Positions 49,318 to 58,232 of a stretch of DNA of 61,821 nt are shown one piece after another (the first letter of the stretch is position 1; each line of letters starts with the position of its first letter). The DNA comes from Gammaproteobacteria bacterium. Its GTDB lineage: Bacteria; Pseudomonadota; Gammaproteobacteria; Chromatiales; Chromatiaceae. The position numbers and the translations under genes are program-made. The DNA lies in the NCBI GenBank assembly GCA_009928645.1, contig SACH01000009.1, positions 1 through 61,821 on the forward strand, read 5' to 3'. The notes below the pieces were generated by a model, which saw only the letters and a program-made list of their open reading frames with translations, made no database searches and was not told where the DNA came from.

Positions 49318-51407
49318 GGACCCCGTCGCCTCGGCCAGGTCCGTCTGATCCGGTGGATTGCGGCAGGCCCCGACCCTTGCGCCGCCCGGCCTCGTCATCC
49401 ACCCCGCCGCCTTCGCGGCTGCCATGGGTCGCCCTGTTCGCCCGCGGAAGCCGGCTACCCTGGCGATGTCCCGCCCCCTTTGTTGCCCGGTTGCGCCTGC
49501 TTCTGTTCCAGACCCTGTCGCTGACCAGCATCGTGGTGGCGGGGATGATGGCCGCCACCGCCACCGCCACCGCCACCGCGGCGGGGCCCGCGCTGCGGGA
49601 TCTGGCGGTCCTGGTGGACCCGGCGGGGGAGGAGACCCTCGCCAGCGTCCTCGCGGCCGCGCCGGAACGTTTCACGCCCTTGCCCAGTGGAAACCTGGTC
49701 GCCGGCTACACCCGCCGGGTGCACTGGTTGCGCTTAACCCTGGACGCACCCGCCGGCGAATGGATCCTGGACATCCTGCCACCCTTCCTCGATGACCTGC
49801 GCCTATATGAGCCCGACCCCGGGCGGCCGGGAGTCTTCCGCGAGCGGCGGGCGGGCTTTGGCCTGCCCATCACCGATCAGGAAATCGCCTACCGCGGTTT
49901 CGCCTTTCGGCTGGCACAGCCCGACGATCAGCCGCGTACCTTTTACCTGCGCCTCGCCACCACGGGCAGTTCCATCCTGGTGCCGCGCCTTTGGGCCCCC
50001 GCCGCTTTCCATGCCACCGCCACCCTGGAGGCGAGTCTGCTCCTCGCCGGCCTGGCGGTGTTGCTGACCGTCATGCTACTGGCCCTGAATCACTGGTTCT
50101 GGCTGCGTGACCCCCTCTCACCCTGGTTTCTGGCTTATGTTGGCTGCCTGTTTCTCAACCTGCTCGGCAGCTTCGGGTTCGTGGCGCAGTATCTGTTACC
50201 GAATGCCCCCCTGATCAACCGCCACTGGCTCGGGGTCTTCGCCCTCGGGGCCATCGCCTTTGGCAATGGCTTCTATCGTCTGCTCTTCAACATCGACCGC
50301 CGCCACCGGCTGCTCTACCGGCTCTACTGGGCGGGCATCGTCGTGCCACTGCTGGGCATCCCTCTGGTGTTACTGGGTTATCGCACCGAGGTGATATCGC
50401 CGCTGCTCAACGCCGTCATACTGATGAATGGCATCGGCCTTTATCTCAGCTTGCGCCTCTGGCGGGGCGGGGAACCGGGCAGCGGCTTCATGTTCAGCGC
50501 CAATCTGATCAGCATGCTGGGCATCCTGGTGACGATCCTGCATCTGCTGGGCTATGTCCGCGCTGGCCTGCCGCCTCTCTACAGCCTGCACGTCGCCAGC
50601 CTGGGGACGGTGCTAGCGCTCTATCTGGCGATCGGGGCGCGCTTCCGGGGGCTGCGCGATGATCGCCAACGGGCCCAGGATCGGGCGCGGCGCGCGCAAG
50701 CCGAGGCGGAACAGGAACGTGCCGCCCGTGCGGAGCAGAGCGGGCTCTTCGCCATGATCAGCCACGAGATCAAGACCCCCCTGACCATGATCGATGGCGC
50801 CGTCCAGTCTCTCCAGGCCCTGGTGCCACCCGCGCCCGAGGTCGACCGGCGCCACGAGCGCATTCGCCGGGCCGTGAGCCGGATCAACGCCCTGGTGGAA
50901 AAGACCCTGGAATACGACCGCATCGGCCACGAGACCCAGACCCTGGAACATCGGATACCCCTGGATTTGGGGCGTCTGACCCACAGCGTGATCGCGGGTT
51001 ACGGCCTGCCCCTCACCCGCCTGGCCCTGACAGTGGGTGGACCCGTCCCGATCATCGGTAACCCTAATCTGATCGAGGTCCTGCTGGCCAATCTGGTGGA
51101 CAACGCCCTGAAATACTCCCCCGAGGACACCCAGGTGAGCGTCACCCTCAGCGCCACGCGGCCTAAGGCCCTCCTGGAGGTTCGGGACCGGGGTCCCGGC
51201 ATCCCACCGCCCTTGCGCCCCATCCTCTTCGACCGCTACGTGCGCGGGCAAAATGTTGGGGACATACCTGGCGCCGGCCTGGGCCTCTACCTGGTACGGC
51301 GCATCGCCCGCTGGCACGAGGGCGAGGTCGATTGTCTGGAACGTGAGGCCGGGGGTGCCTGTTTGCGGGTGACCCTGCCGCTCAGCCTCCGGAAGGAAAT
51401 GGCCTAA
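49314..51407 (+). CDS. 7TMR-DISM sensor histidine kinase
   Basis: 697 residues in the open frame. After a signal-like stretch (about 60-80), a 7TMR-DISMED2 extracellular domain (VHWLRLTLDAPAGEWILDI, PFLDDLRLYEPD) is followed by seven helices (about 240-445), a coiled coil, HisKA (FAMISHEIKTPLTMIDGAV) and HATPase (NLVDNALKYS, DRGPGIP, GAGLGLYLV). The extracellular domain is thought to bind carbohydrates or other ligands. The start is uncertain: TTG 49314 is the frame limit and the first 55 residues are Pro/Arg-rich; a later TTG before RLLLFQTLSL would begin the signal. A run of GCCACC trinucleotide pairs (49552-49578) encodes ATATATATA. The orphan regulator at 57329 may be its partner. Confidence 0.85.
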   Translation: MRTPSPRPGPSDPVDCGRPRPLRRPASSSTPPPSRLPWVALFARGSRLPWRCPAPFVARLRLLLFQTLSLTSIVVAGMMAATATATATAAGPALRDLAVLVDPAGEETLASVLAAAPERFTPLPSGNLVAGYTRRVHWLRLTLDAPAGEWILDILPPFLDDLRLYEPDPGRPGVFRERRAGFGLPITDQEIAYRGFAFRLAQPDDQPRTFYLRLATTGSSILVPRLWAPAAFHATATLEASLLLAGLAVLLTVMLLALNHWFWLRDPLSPWFLAYVGCLFLNLLGSFGFVAQYLLPNAPLINRHWLGVFALGAIAFGNGFYRLLFNIDRRHRLLYRLYWAGIVVPLLGIPLVLLGYRTEVISPLLNAVILMNGIGLYLSLRLWRGGEPGSGFMFSANLISMLGILVTILHLLGYVRAGLPPLYSLHVASLGTVLALYLAIGARFRGLRDDRQRAQDRARRAQAEAEQERAARAEQSGLFAMISHEIKTPLTMIDGAVQSLQALVPPAPEVDRRHERIRRAVSRINALVEKTLEYDRIGHETQTLEHRIPLDLGRLTHSVIAGYGLPLTRLALTVGGPVPIIGNPNLIEVLLANLVDNALKYSPEDTQVSVTLSATRPKALLEVRDRGPGIPPPLRPILFDRYVRGQNVGDIPGAGLGLYLVRRIARWHEGEVDCLEREAGGACLRVTLPLSLRKEMA

Positions 51408-51433
51408 GGGGGTCGTGAAAGCCTGTCCGGGAT

Positions 51434-51541
51434 TCACTTCACCGTCTTGAGCAGGCGTTTCAATTCACCTTTGCCATAGAGCATCCCTTCATAATCGGCC
51501 TGCCAGCGGCCAACTGGGACTTCGAGAGCCGCGCTGACCAA
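51434..51541 (-). CDS. Possible short ORF or gene remnant, 35 aa
   Basis: The minus strand reads TTG then VSAALEVPVGRWQADYEGM, then LYGKGELKRLLKTVK and TGA. The frame stays open upstream toward the ATPase stop (RYPLGGR). Composition is protein-like, with an ordered LEVPVGRW core and a basic helical end. It may be a tiny gene or the tail of a lost protein. I do not recognise it. It lies between the kinase and ATPase genes. Confidence 0.35.
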   Translation of the reverse strand: MVSAALEVPVGRWQADYEGMLYGKGELKRLLKTVK

Positions 51542-51575
51542 CCTCCCCCCCAGCGGGTAGCGCGTCCGCCGGCGT

Positions 51576-53150
51576 TCAGGCGCGAATCACGCTAATGGCG
51601 CGCCCGCCGGGGCTGACCTGTTGGCTGGTCGTGGTCCGTTCGGCGATCGGCGGCTGATGGGCACGCCGGTCGAAGATCACCAGCCAGCCGCTCTCCAGCC
51701 CCAACCCGGCCAGATAGGCATCGAGCTGGCCCAACCCCGGGGCGAGCGGATCGGGCGCGCCGTCGCGCCAGACCTTGAGCTCCATCCCCAGCGTCACCAC
51801 CCCGTAACGTAGACAGAGATCCATCCGCCCCATGCCGATGGCGTATTCGCGCTCCAGGGTGCCGCCGCCGTTGATGACCCGGTGCAGAAAGGCCATCAGC
51901 ACCAGATGCGGGGCGATCTCGTGATAGGGCGCGCTCTTGAGCAGCGGTTCGCCATGCAGCCGCCAGAAGTCCAAAATGGCCGCCAGCAGGGTCTCCGGGT
52001 TCAGCGAGCCGTCCGGATTCAGCCAGGTGGGGCTGATCCGGGGCAACGAATCCTGCGGCCCGCCGGCGAGGGCGCGCGGAAGGACTTCGCGATAGATAGG
52101 ATTGGCCACCACCAGCCCACCGGCACCGTCGCGGCGCAGCAGCCCCAGATCGACCAGATACTGGCGATCGTCCTCGGCTACCGCGCCCGGCTCGGTGCCG
52201 GCCAGCATCGGCTCGATGATCCGCCGCACCCGTGGCTCCTGCAATTTGTGAGCGAGCTGATCGAGATGGGTGACCCGCTCGACGATCATCGCCTCCTTGG
52301 CCTGATCGATCAGGTCCAGGGTGATGGGGCGGACACGGTCGCGCCCGACGGGCAACTCGAAACAGGCGCGATAGGCCAGGGCATTGACCAGCCAGGGCTG
52401 GCCTTGCGTAAGTTCCCACACCCGGTCGAGCGCCTCCGGAGTGAAGACCTGCCCGGTCTCCTGGGTATGCTCCAGCAACAGGGCGCGGGTCTCGTCGGCG
52501 CCGAAATCCCCCAGCCGTAGCGATTCGGCCTTGATGTTGAAGGCGCTGCCGCCGGTGATGGGTTCCGGCTCGGAACGAGCGTGTATACGGTAGTCGCGCA
52601 GATCGCGCACCCCGCACAGGATCACCGTCTGTGGAAAGGCGCGTGGGCGCTGGGGATAGCCGGCGCGCAACTGGCGCAGCAGCGAGATCAGGGTATCGCC
52701 GATCAGGGCGTCCACCTCGTCCAACAGCAGCACTAGCGGCTGCGGATGGCGGCTACACCAGCGGTCGAGAAAGGTGCCCAGGGTCAGCAAGGGGGCGCTG
52801 TCCCGCAATACCTCGTGCACCAGCGACTCCACTGCCTGATCGCCCAGATAATGAATCGCGGCATTGGCGATCGCCTGCACCACGGCCCCCAGACCCAGCG
52901 CGACCTGTTCACGCGCCGCCTGCGCCGCCTCGATATTGACATAGAGCGCCCGATACCGACCCTCCCGATTCAGATACTCCATCAACGCCAGCAGGCAGGA
53001 GGTCTTGCCGGTCTGGCGCGGGGCATGGAGGAGGAAGTATTTCTTCTGATCGATCAGGTTCAGGATCTCGTCGAGATCCCAGCGCGACAGGGGCGGCAGG
53101 TTGTAGTGGTCGTCGGGGCGGACCGGGCCTTCAGTAGTGAAGAAGCGCAT
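51576..53150 (-). CDS. AAA-like ATPase with C-terminal PD-(D/E)XK-like domain
   Basis: 524 residues from ATG 53150 (MRFFTTEGPVRPDDHYNLPP). Walker A HAPRQTGKTSCLLALMEYL (about 41-60) and Walker B LVLLLDEVDALIGD (about 125-138) define an AAA-like NTPase, with GQPWLVNALAYRAC, a family-typical block. The C-terminal part has GMGRMDLCLRYGVVTLGMELKVWR, an Asp and Glu-x-Lys spacing as in PD-(D/E)XK nucleases. Such proteins are common and multi-copy in cyanobacteria and Chromatiaceae; role unknown, with defence or DNA-related functions often guessed. It is monocistronic. The longer open frame to 53261 adds an unrelated N-terminus. Confidence 0.78.
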   Translation of the reverse strand: MRFFTTEGPVRPDDHYNLPPLSRWDLDEILNLIDQKKYFLLHAPRQTGKTSCLLALMEYLNREGRYRALYVNIEAAQAAREQVALGLGAVVQAIANAAIHYLGDQAVESLVHEVLRDSAPLLTLGTFLDRWCSRHPQPLVLLLDEVDALIGDTLISLLRQLRAGYPQRPRAFPQTVILCGVRDLRDYRIHARSEPEPITGGSAFNIKAESLRLGDFGADETRALLLEHTQETGQVFTPEALDRVWELTQGQPWLVNALAYRACFELPVGRDRVRPITLDLIDQAKEAMIVERVTHLDQLAHKLQEPRVRRIIEPMLAGTEPGAVAEDDRQYLVDLGLLRRDGAGGLVVANPIYREVLPRALAGGPQDSLPRISPTWLNPDGSLNPETLLAAILDFWRLHGEPLLKSAPYHEIAPHLVLMAFLHRVINGGGTLEREYAIGMGRMDLCLRYGVVTLGMELKVWRDGAPDPLAPGLGQLDAYLAGLGLESGWLVIFDRRAHQPPIAERTTTSQQVSPGGRAISVIRA

Positions 53151-53336
53151 GGGGCACCTCGAGGTCGGGGAACGCAGCGAGCATAGCATCTTCCCCGTGG
53201 CACTGGCCGACAGCAGAATGTCCCGACCTGCCCGGTCAAGGCGCCCCCCGCCCGCGGGCATGGCGGCGAGGTCGCGTGTCTGGACCGCGCACGGGGCGCC
53301 TGTCCGCGCGTGAACCTGCCGCTCGGATCAGGGGTG

Positions 53337-55331
53337 TCAAAAAGAGCCGCACTGGAAGGTGCTGCGCACCTGATAGCCAAATTGGTTCCACAGCAACGAG
53401 CAAGCCGACTGGGTATCCAACTCCAAGCTCAACTTCGGGGCGATCGCGGAAGTTGGTGCCTGCAATTGCAGATATTCTCTTGGGTTGAGGAGATGGTTGT
53501 CCTGATCCTGGGGCCAGTGGGGCAACGTGGCGGCGCCGTTGGGGTCCGCGTCGATGGCGAATTGCAGCCAGTAGGTGCGCAGGGCCGTTGATAGCCCCGC
53601 TTCGTCAGGGGTGAAGGTTTGGGGCACGAAGTCCATGTTGGTGGCATTGCCGAACACGAAGGGCAATTCGTCGGCGTGACAGACGTTGGGCGCGGTCGAG
53701 CAGGCCTGCGCGACCGGTTTCAGGTTCCCCTGGGCATCCGTACCATCCCAAATGGAAAAGGAACCATGGTGCACATAGTGATAACGGAAGACCGGATTGT
53801 CACTGAGGGTGGCGCGGGCGGCCTCGGCAAGTTTGGCGTTGAAACAGGTCCACATGTAGTCCGTCACGGCCTGCTCGAACTGGGCCTTCGTCCCGGCCGT
53901 GGGCATCAGGGTCTCATAGGAGGCCAGGATCTCCGCTGCGGGTGCCTGGCCGAAGAGGAATTCCATGAGGCTGGCATAGATGACGCCGGTTTCCAGATCG
54001 TTGTCCGGGAGGTCCGCCAGGAAGGGGATGCTCTCGCTCAGGTTGGAGCCCAGCATCACCGGCTTGGTGATCTCGCCCGCGATGGGGTTGCCGGTAATGA
54101 ACTCACCGTCGATCACCGGATTCCAGGGCAGCAGGGCCTGGAGGCCAGCGCATTTCACTTCCTCCAGGCCATAGGTGAAGAGTTGGCGGGTGACGATCTT
54201 GTCGATCGATAGCCCCCGCAGGCAGTTCAGTTCACCCTCGGCAGCGTTGCGACAGCCGGTGGCGACCAGGTAGGCGTTCGCCTTGGCCTGCGCCTCAGCG
54301 ACGGGCATGTAGGGCACGGCATAGCCGCTCTCCATCACCGCCTTGGTGAACAGGGACTGGTGGTCATCGGCCTGGATGGTGAGGTGAAGCGCGGTGGACT
54401 GGGCACCGGCGCTTTCGCCGAAGATCGTTACCCGCTCCGGATCGCCGCCGAAGAGGCCGATGTTGCGTTGCACCCATTCCAGGGCTTGGGTCTGATCCTT
54501 GATGCCATAGTTGCCCTCCAGATCCAGACCGCTACCCGCCAGAAAACCGAGTGCGCCCAGCCGATAATTGAGGGTCACGAAGACGACATCCTGTCCCAAG
54601 GCATGGGCTGTCTGGAGGAATTGGGTGCCGTCATACAGGTTGAGGCTGTCGGACTGGTCGCCCGCGGCGGTGCCGCCAGAACCACTGACAAAGGCGCCCC
54701 CGTGGATGAAGACCATGACTGGCAGCGTGCCCTGACCGTCGGGTGTCAACATTGGCGTCCAGACGTTGAGGTACAGGCAGTCTTCATCGGCGTCGGGGTC
54801 CAGCTTCGTCACGCCCTGCGGGCATTTGGGCCCGTACTCCACGCCCCGGACCTCGGCAAGCTGGCTGGGCTGGGGATCGGCCCAGCGCAGGTCACCGATG
54901 GGCGGGGCCGCGTAGTGCAGGCCCTTGAAGGTGTGGATCGTCTGGGTGGTTTGGGCCTCGGCCTGGCGGGAATTGCCCGTGAGCGAGGCCGCCCTGGGCG
55001 GGTCCTGGCCGGCGGTGGTCGATGGGCCGGGACTGGAAAAGGTCTCGATCTTGCCGCAGACCTTGGGCTGGTCAATGCCACCGGGCGCGGTATTCAGGAC
55101 GACGAGCGTGCCTTCCGTGCAGCCGTCCGGCTCGCCGAAGGCGATCAGGCCTCGATGTTCGCCCGTGCTGCCCAGACCGTCGCCCACCTTGGCGGGGCCG
55201 CTGGCCGTAAACCCCCCCTGGGTTCCCGACGCGCGTTGGTCGTGGTCCCCGCAACCGCTGGCCAGGGACAGGGCCATGAGGGTCGGGAATAACCGGCTAA
55301 CGAACAGGTGGTTTGATCTGACTGAGGGCAT
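53337..55331 (-). CDS. Carboxylesterase type B, lipoprotein
   Basis: 664 residues. A signal ends in lipobox LASGC (Cys about 27). The alpha/beta-hydrolase core shows GPKCPQG, DEDCLYLNVWTP, VFIHGGAFVSGSGG (oxyanion hole) and FGESAGAQS with the nucleophile serine; the Glu and His come later (a HADELPFVFGN block contains the His). It hydrolyses esters, with unknown natural substrate. About 90 residues between the lipobox and the core (KVGDGLGSTGEHRGLIAFG on) are extra. The lipoprotein gene at 55427-56920 lies 95 bases upstream on the same strand, so an operon is likely. Confidence 0.88.
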   Translation of the reverse strand: MPSVRSNHLFVSRLFPTLMALSLASGCGDHDQRASGTQGGFTASGPAKVGDGLGSTGEHRGLIAFGEPDGCTEGTLVVLNTAPGGIDQPKVCGKIETFSSPGPSTTAGQDPPRAASLTGNSRQAEAQTTQTIHTFKGLHYAAPPIGDLRWADPQPSQLAEVRGVEYGPKCPQGVTKLDPDADEDCLYLNVWTPMLTPDGQGTLPVMVFIHGGAFVSGSGGTAAGDQSDSLNLYDGTQFLQTAHALGQDVVFVTLNYRLGALGFLAGSGLDLEGNYGIKDQTQALEWVQRNIGLFGGDPERVTIFGESAGAQSTALHLTIQADDHQSLFTKAVMESGYAVPYMPVAEAQAKANAYLVATGCRNAAEGELNCLRGLSIDKIVTRQLFTYGLEEVKCAGLQALLPWNPVIDGEFITGNPIAGEITKPVMLGSNLSESIPFLADLPDNDLETGVIYASLMEFLFGQAPAAEILASYETLMPTAGTKAQFEQAVTDYMWTCFNAKLAEAARATLSDNPVFRYHYVHHGSFSIWDGTDAQGNLKPVAQACSTAPNVCHADELPFVFGNATNMDFVPQTFTPDEAGLSTALRTYWLQFAIDADPNGAATLPHWPQDQDNHLLNPREYLQLQAPTSAIAPKLSLELDTQSACSLLWNQFGYQVRSTFQCGSF

Positions 55332-55426
55332 GCGCTTGACTCCCGGAAACGCGAATGGAAAAGGGCATTGACGCTCACGCCCGGGGAGGGCTGAACGGCA
55401 GCCAGCCCTCCCCGCGGTTGGCGCGG

Positions 55427-56920
55427 CTATTCCTGCACGGTCATGTTTTGCGGTGGGAAGGAGACCTGGAGATTGAAGGTATGGTCATCGTAGTCCGAGT
55501 AGGCGAGGACGGGAACGGAAACGGGAGGATCACCGCTGCCATTCAGATAGCACTGCATCATGATGGCCGGATCACCCCAAGCCGAGGCGCGGTAGGAGCC
55601 ATTCTGGGCGCCGAGACCCAGCATCCACCAGTTCTGGAAGGCAATCGATTGGGCATCTTGCGTGAACTTTGTATATGACTGCACCGCTTGCGCGGCCTCT
55701 GGCAAGTCATCCCCATCCGAGGCGATGAACTTCGCCAAATCGGCGAAGGTATCGGCTAGATCCTTGAGCGTGTCGAACAAGGCTTTCCAGGTGTCATTGG
55801 ATCCCTGCGCCAGGGAGAAGTCATTGCAGTAGAAATTGCCGTTGGGGGTATCGATGCCCAAGTCGACGCCGAAGCCAAAGTTGAGTTGCTGCCCCAGATG
55901 GGTGTTGTTCGACTGTGACTCATCGGGATCATTCTCGTCGATGACGTCGGCGGCAAAAATGGTGACGGGGGAGGAAAAGCCGCCATCATTCAGATAGCTC
56001 TGGTAGTCGTTCGCGACGTCGCTGGTCTGGTGACGCCCCACCACCAGATCGATACCAATGACATTGGGTCCGCTGATGTCGCCCTCGTCCATGCCGATTT
56101 GCGGCTCATTGTTGTCGGGGTTCTGGCCATCCGATACCGACAACCAGTTGTTGTTCATCCAATAGGTATCAATCGCCAGTGGATTCCCCTGGTAGTCATA
56201 GATAACCAGGTTGACCCGGTTGTCGTGGTTGGTTTCTCCCAGCAGGCCCGAGGAGTTGTCCACGCCCTTGGGCGAGTCCCCATCGGGGCTCGGCTCCTGG
56301 TAATCCACACCCAGGTTCCCGAGCACGGCCTTGCCGCGGTCAAGGCTATCCTGCAAGGGTTCCGTGAGCTTGTTGTTCTCGTCGACGAACTCGCCCAGCC
56401 GCTCCCGCCCCGAGGCGAGGCTGACGGCTTTGGTCTTGCCGTTATAAGGTTGCAGCGCCAGGGCGATGGCGGCATCCCCTTGGCCGAGATCCACGACATT
56501 GAGCCGTTGCGTCAGGACCTGATCGACGATGATGAACTCATCCGTCCCGGGACGACCAAAAGACAGGGAGTCGAGGATCGCCATCAGGGCCCAGGCCTCG
56601 GTGTTTGACGCCGTCAGGTCATAGAGGGTGATCACCCCGTCGCTGAGATCCGTGACGGCGGCCTCCAGGTGCATGTCCCCGAACTTGAAGGTACAGGTCC
56701 GGCCGACTTCATAGATAAAGTGGCCTAGCCGGCCGGTGCGGCCCTGTTGCCCACCACAGGTGTAGGGGACGTTCTCCATGAGGCCGCTGTGGAGGTAGCC
56801 GACCTCCTTGACCAGGGGCAAGGGGGGTGAGTGGCTGTCGGAACCACAACCGGCCAAACCGGCGATCGCCAAGGGTAAGACGCTGAGAAGCTGACGCTTG
56901 GGCGTGAAGATGGTTGTCAT
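55427..56920 (-). CDS. Large lipoprotein of unknown function
   Basis: 497 residues. ATG 56920 gives MTTIFTPKRQLLSVLPLAIAGLAGC, a signal with lipobox LAGC (Cys25). The mature protein is rich in Asp, Asn, Gly and Thr with several acidic loops (DNNEPQIGMDEGDISGPNVIG; DENDPDESQSNN) that suggest calcium binding, and has scattered Cys (YTCGGQQ, RTCTFKF, FYCNDF, MMQCYL). No known domain was recognised. It precedes the carboxylesterase gene, so the two may act on the same surface substrate; this is inference. The open frame to 57097 is rejected as start because the signal would be internal. Confidence 0.7.
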   Translation of the reverse strand: MTTIFTPKRQLLSVLPLAIAGLAGCGSDSHSPPLPLVKEVGYLHSGLMENVPYTCGGQQGRTGRLGHFIYEVGRTCTFKFGDMHLEAAVTDLSDGVITLYDLTASNTEAWALMAILDSLSFGRPGTDEFIIVDQVLTQRLNVVDLGQGDAAIALALQPYNGKTKAVSLASGRERLGEFVDENNKLTEPLQDSLDRGKAVLGNLGVDYQEPSPDGDSPKGVDNSSGLLGETNHDNRVNLVIYDYQGNPLAIDTYWMNNNWLSVSDGQNPDNNEPQIGMDEGDISGPNVIGIDLVVGRHQTSDVANDYQSYLNDGGFSSPVTIFAADVIDENDPDESQSNNTHLGQQLNFGFGVDLGIDTPNGNFYCNDFSLAQGSNDTWKALFDTLKDLADTFADLAKFIASDGDDLPEAAQAVQSYTKFTQDAQSIAFQNWWMLGLGAQNGSYRASAWGDPAIMMQCYLNGSGDPPVSVPVLAYSDYDDHTFNLQVSFPPQNMTVQE

Positions 56921-57328
56921 GTCGGGTGTCTCGTGGGGCTGATGCTGACCCTCTGACCGTTTTGGGGGAATGGCCGGCTCGTGAGGGACCATGCCTGGGG
57001 GTGGGGAGATGATCGGGGTGCAGCTTCGTTTGACCGGCTTGCGCTCGACCTGCTCACGCCCGGCTCGTGCGGCATGGCCGGCTGGCGTCGCTGCCAACCC
57101 TGGCGGTCTCTCCTTCCACCTTGAGGCCAGGTGAAACTAGCAGAAGCGTGAAATAGAAACCTAACAAATCCCAACAAGCGCGCGGTATGTGCCTGGCTTG
57201 CCAGGCGGGTCGTTGCAGGTCGGTTTCCGACCAGCACGGCGTGGGCTGTTGGGATTTGTTAGGTTTCTTGGCGACGCAGTCGCTAAGCTGTCGGCTACTT
57301 CGCCGCCTTTGCCAGACCTTAGCCCGCC
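56921..57328. other. Intergenic region, lipoprotein and regulator genes
   Basis: 408 bases between divergent genes. It contains the long inverted repeat at 57155-57268 and no convincing ORF. Promoters for both sides should lie here; none was identified. Confidence 0.45.
57155..57268. repeat. 114-bp palindromic element with 22-bp perfect arms
   Basis: Arms 57155-57176 (AGAAACCTAACAAATC...) and 57247-57268 (TGTTGGGATTTGTTAG...) are perfect reverse complements, 70 bases apart. The loop holds smaller hairpins (CCTGGCTTGCCAGG; TCGGTTTCCGA). The spacer has no ORF, so it is a MITE- or REP-like element or an attenuator-like structure ahead of the regulator gene at 57329. Confidence 0.75.
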
Positions 57329-58009
57329 ATGCTCACCGTTGCCGTCGTTGAAGACAATGCCGATGTCCTGGATGACGTCCTCTTCAACCTGGGCCGTATG
57401 GGCTTCCAGGCCAACGGTTTTGCCGATGGCGCGGCCCTGGATGCCGCCTTGGCCACCAGTCAAGTCTGGCCGGTGTTGGTCCTGGATCTGGGCCTGCCGG
57501 GGGAGGATGGCCTCTCCATCGCCCGCCGCCTGCGCCAGAGCCACCCGGCGATCGGCATCATCGCCCTGACCGCCCGGGGGCGGTTGGACGACCGGGTCGC
57601 TGGATTGAACGAGGGCTTCGACCTTTACCTGGTAAAGCCCGTCGACATGGTGGAACTGGCGGCGGCCATCCGCGCCGTCGCCAGGCGGGTCACCCAGATC
57701 GGCCTGACCGCGCCCCAGTGGCGCCTGGATCCCTTGGAACCCTCCCTCATCCGCCCCGATGGCGCGCGTCTGCCGCTGGCGGTGCATGAATATCACCTGC
57801 TCGCGGTCCTGGCGGCCAGGGCCGCCGATCAACCGGTCTCCCGTGAGGAACTGATGCGGGCCATGGGCAAAGACCCCGAGACCTATGACCCCCGCGCCCT
57901 GGAGGTCGTCCTCAGCCGATTGCGGGCCAAGCTCGGCGAGCAGGGGCCCCTCAAGGCCGTGCGCGGCCAGGGCTATCGTTTCAATGCCCGGCTGGTTCTC
58001 AATGAATAG
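57329..58009 (+). CDS. OmpR-family response regulator
   Basis: 226 residues. The receiver has VEDN (residues 7-10), Asp53 in LVLDLGLPGEDG and Lys about 105 in YLVKPVDM; a winged-helix follows (ARLPLAVHEYHLLAVLAARAADQPVSREELM, LEVVLSRLRAKLGEQGPLKAVRGQGYRF). It is intact with normal length. No kinase is adjacent; the nearest on the plus strand is the 7TMR-DISM kinase ending at 51407, a plausible partner separated by three minus-strand genes. A FISUMP gene fragment begins 22 bases after its stop. Confidence 0.9.
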   Translation: MLTVAVVEDNADVLDDVLFNLGRMGFQANGFADGAALDAALATSQVWPVLVLDLGLPGEDGLSIARRLRQSHPAIGIIALTARGRLDDRVAGLNEGFDLYLVKPVDMVELAAAIRAVARRVTQIGLTAPQWRLDPLEPSLIRPDGARLPLAVHEYHLLAVLAARAADQPVSREELMRAMGKDPETYDPRALEVVLSRLRAKLGEQGPLKAVRGQGYRFNARLVLNE

Positions 58010-58031
58010 CCGTCCGCGCACTGCTGTTGGA

Positions 58032-58166
58032 TTCTGGAGCGCCAGCGACCTCAGCAGTCACTCCACCAATTACCGGGGCCTGAGTAACCGCAAGAGCAAC
58101 GCCGGGCGCTACACCGCCCTCAAGAATGCCGGCCTCTCCGTGCGCTGCCTGGCGGATGCCGATTAG
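58032..58166 (+). pseudogene. Fragment of a FISUMP-domain gene (3-prime end copy)
   Basis: These 135 bases match 60466-60600, the last 45 codons of the FISUMP lipoprotein gene, with about nine base differences counted by eye and the same stop codon. The encoded text is FWSASDLSSHSTNYRGL through SVRCLADAD. No start, signal or N-terminal part is present and the region before it belongs to the regulator gene, so this is a truncated duplicate rather than a gene. Confidence 0.9.
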
Positions 58167-58232
58167 CCCTAAGCCTGTCACCCACGGGGGTCAGGGATAG
58201 CTCACATCAAACCGCAATGAGGCATCATCCAG

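Noticed and set aside
57155-57268. CRISPR-like repeat-spacer structure
   Set aside because: It is a single inverted pair, not direct repeats; no cas genes or arrays were found in the window.
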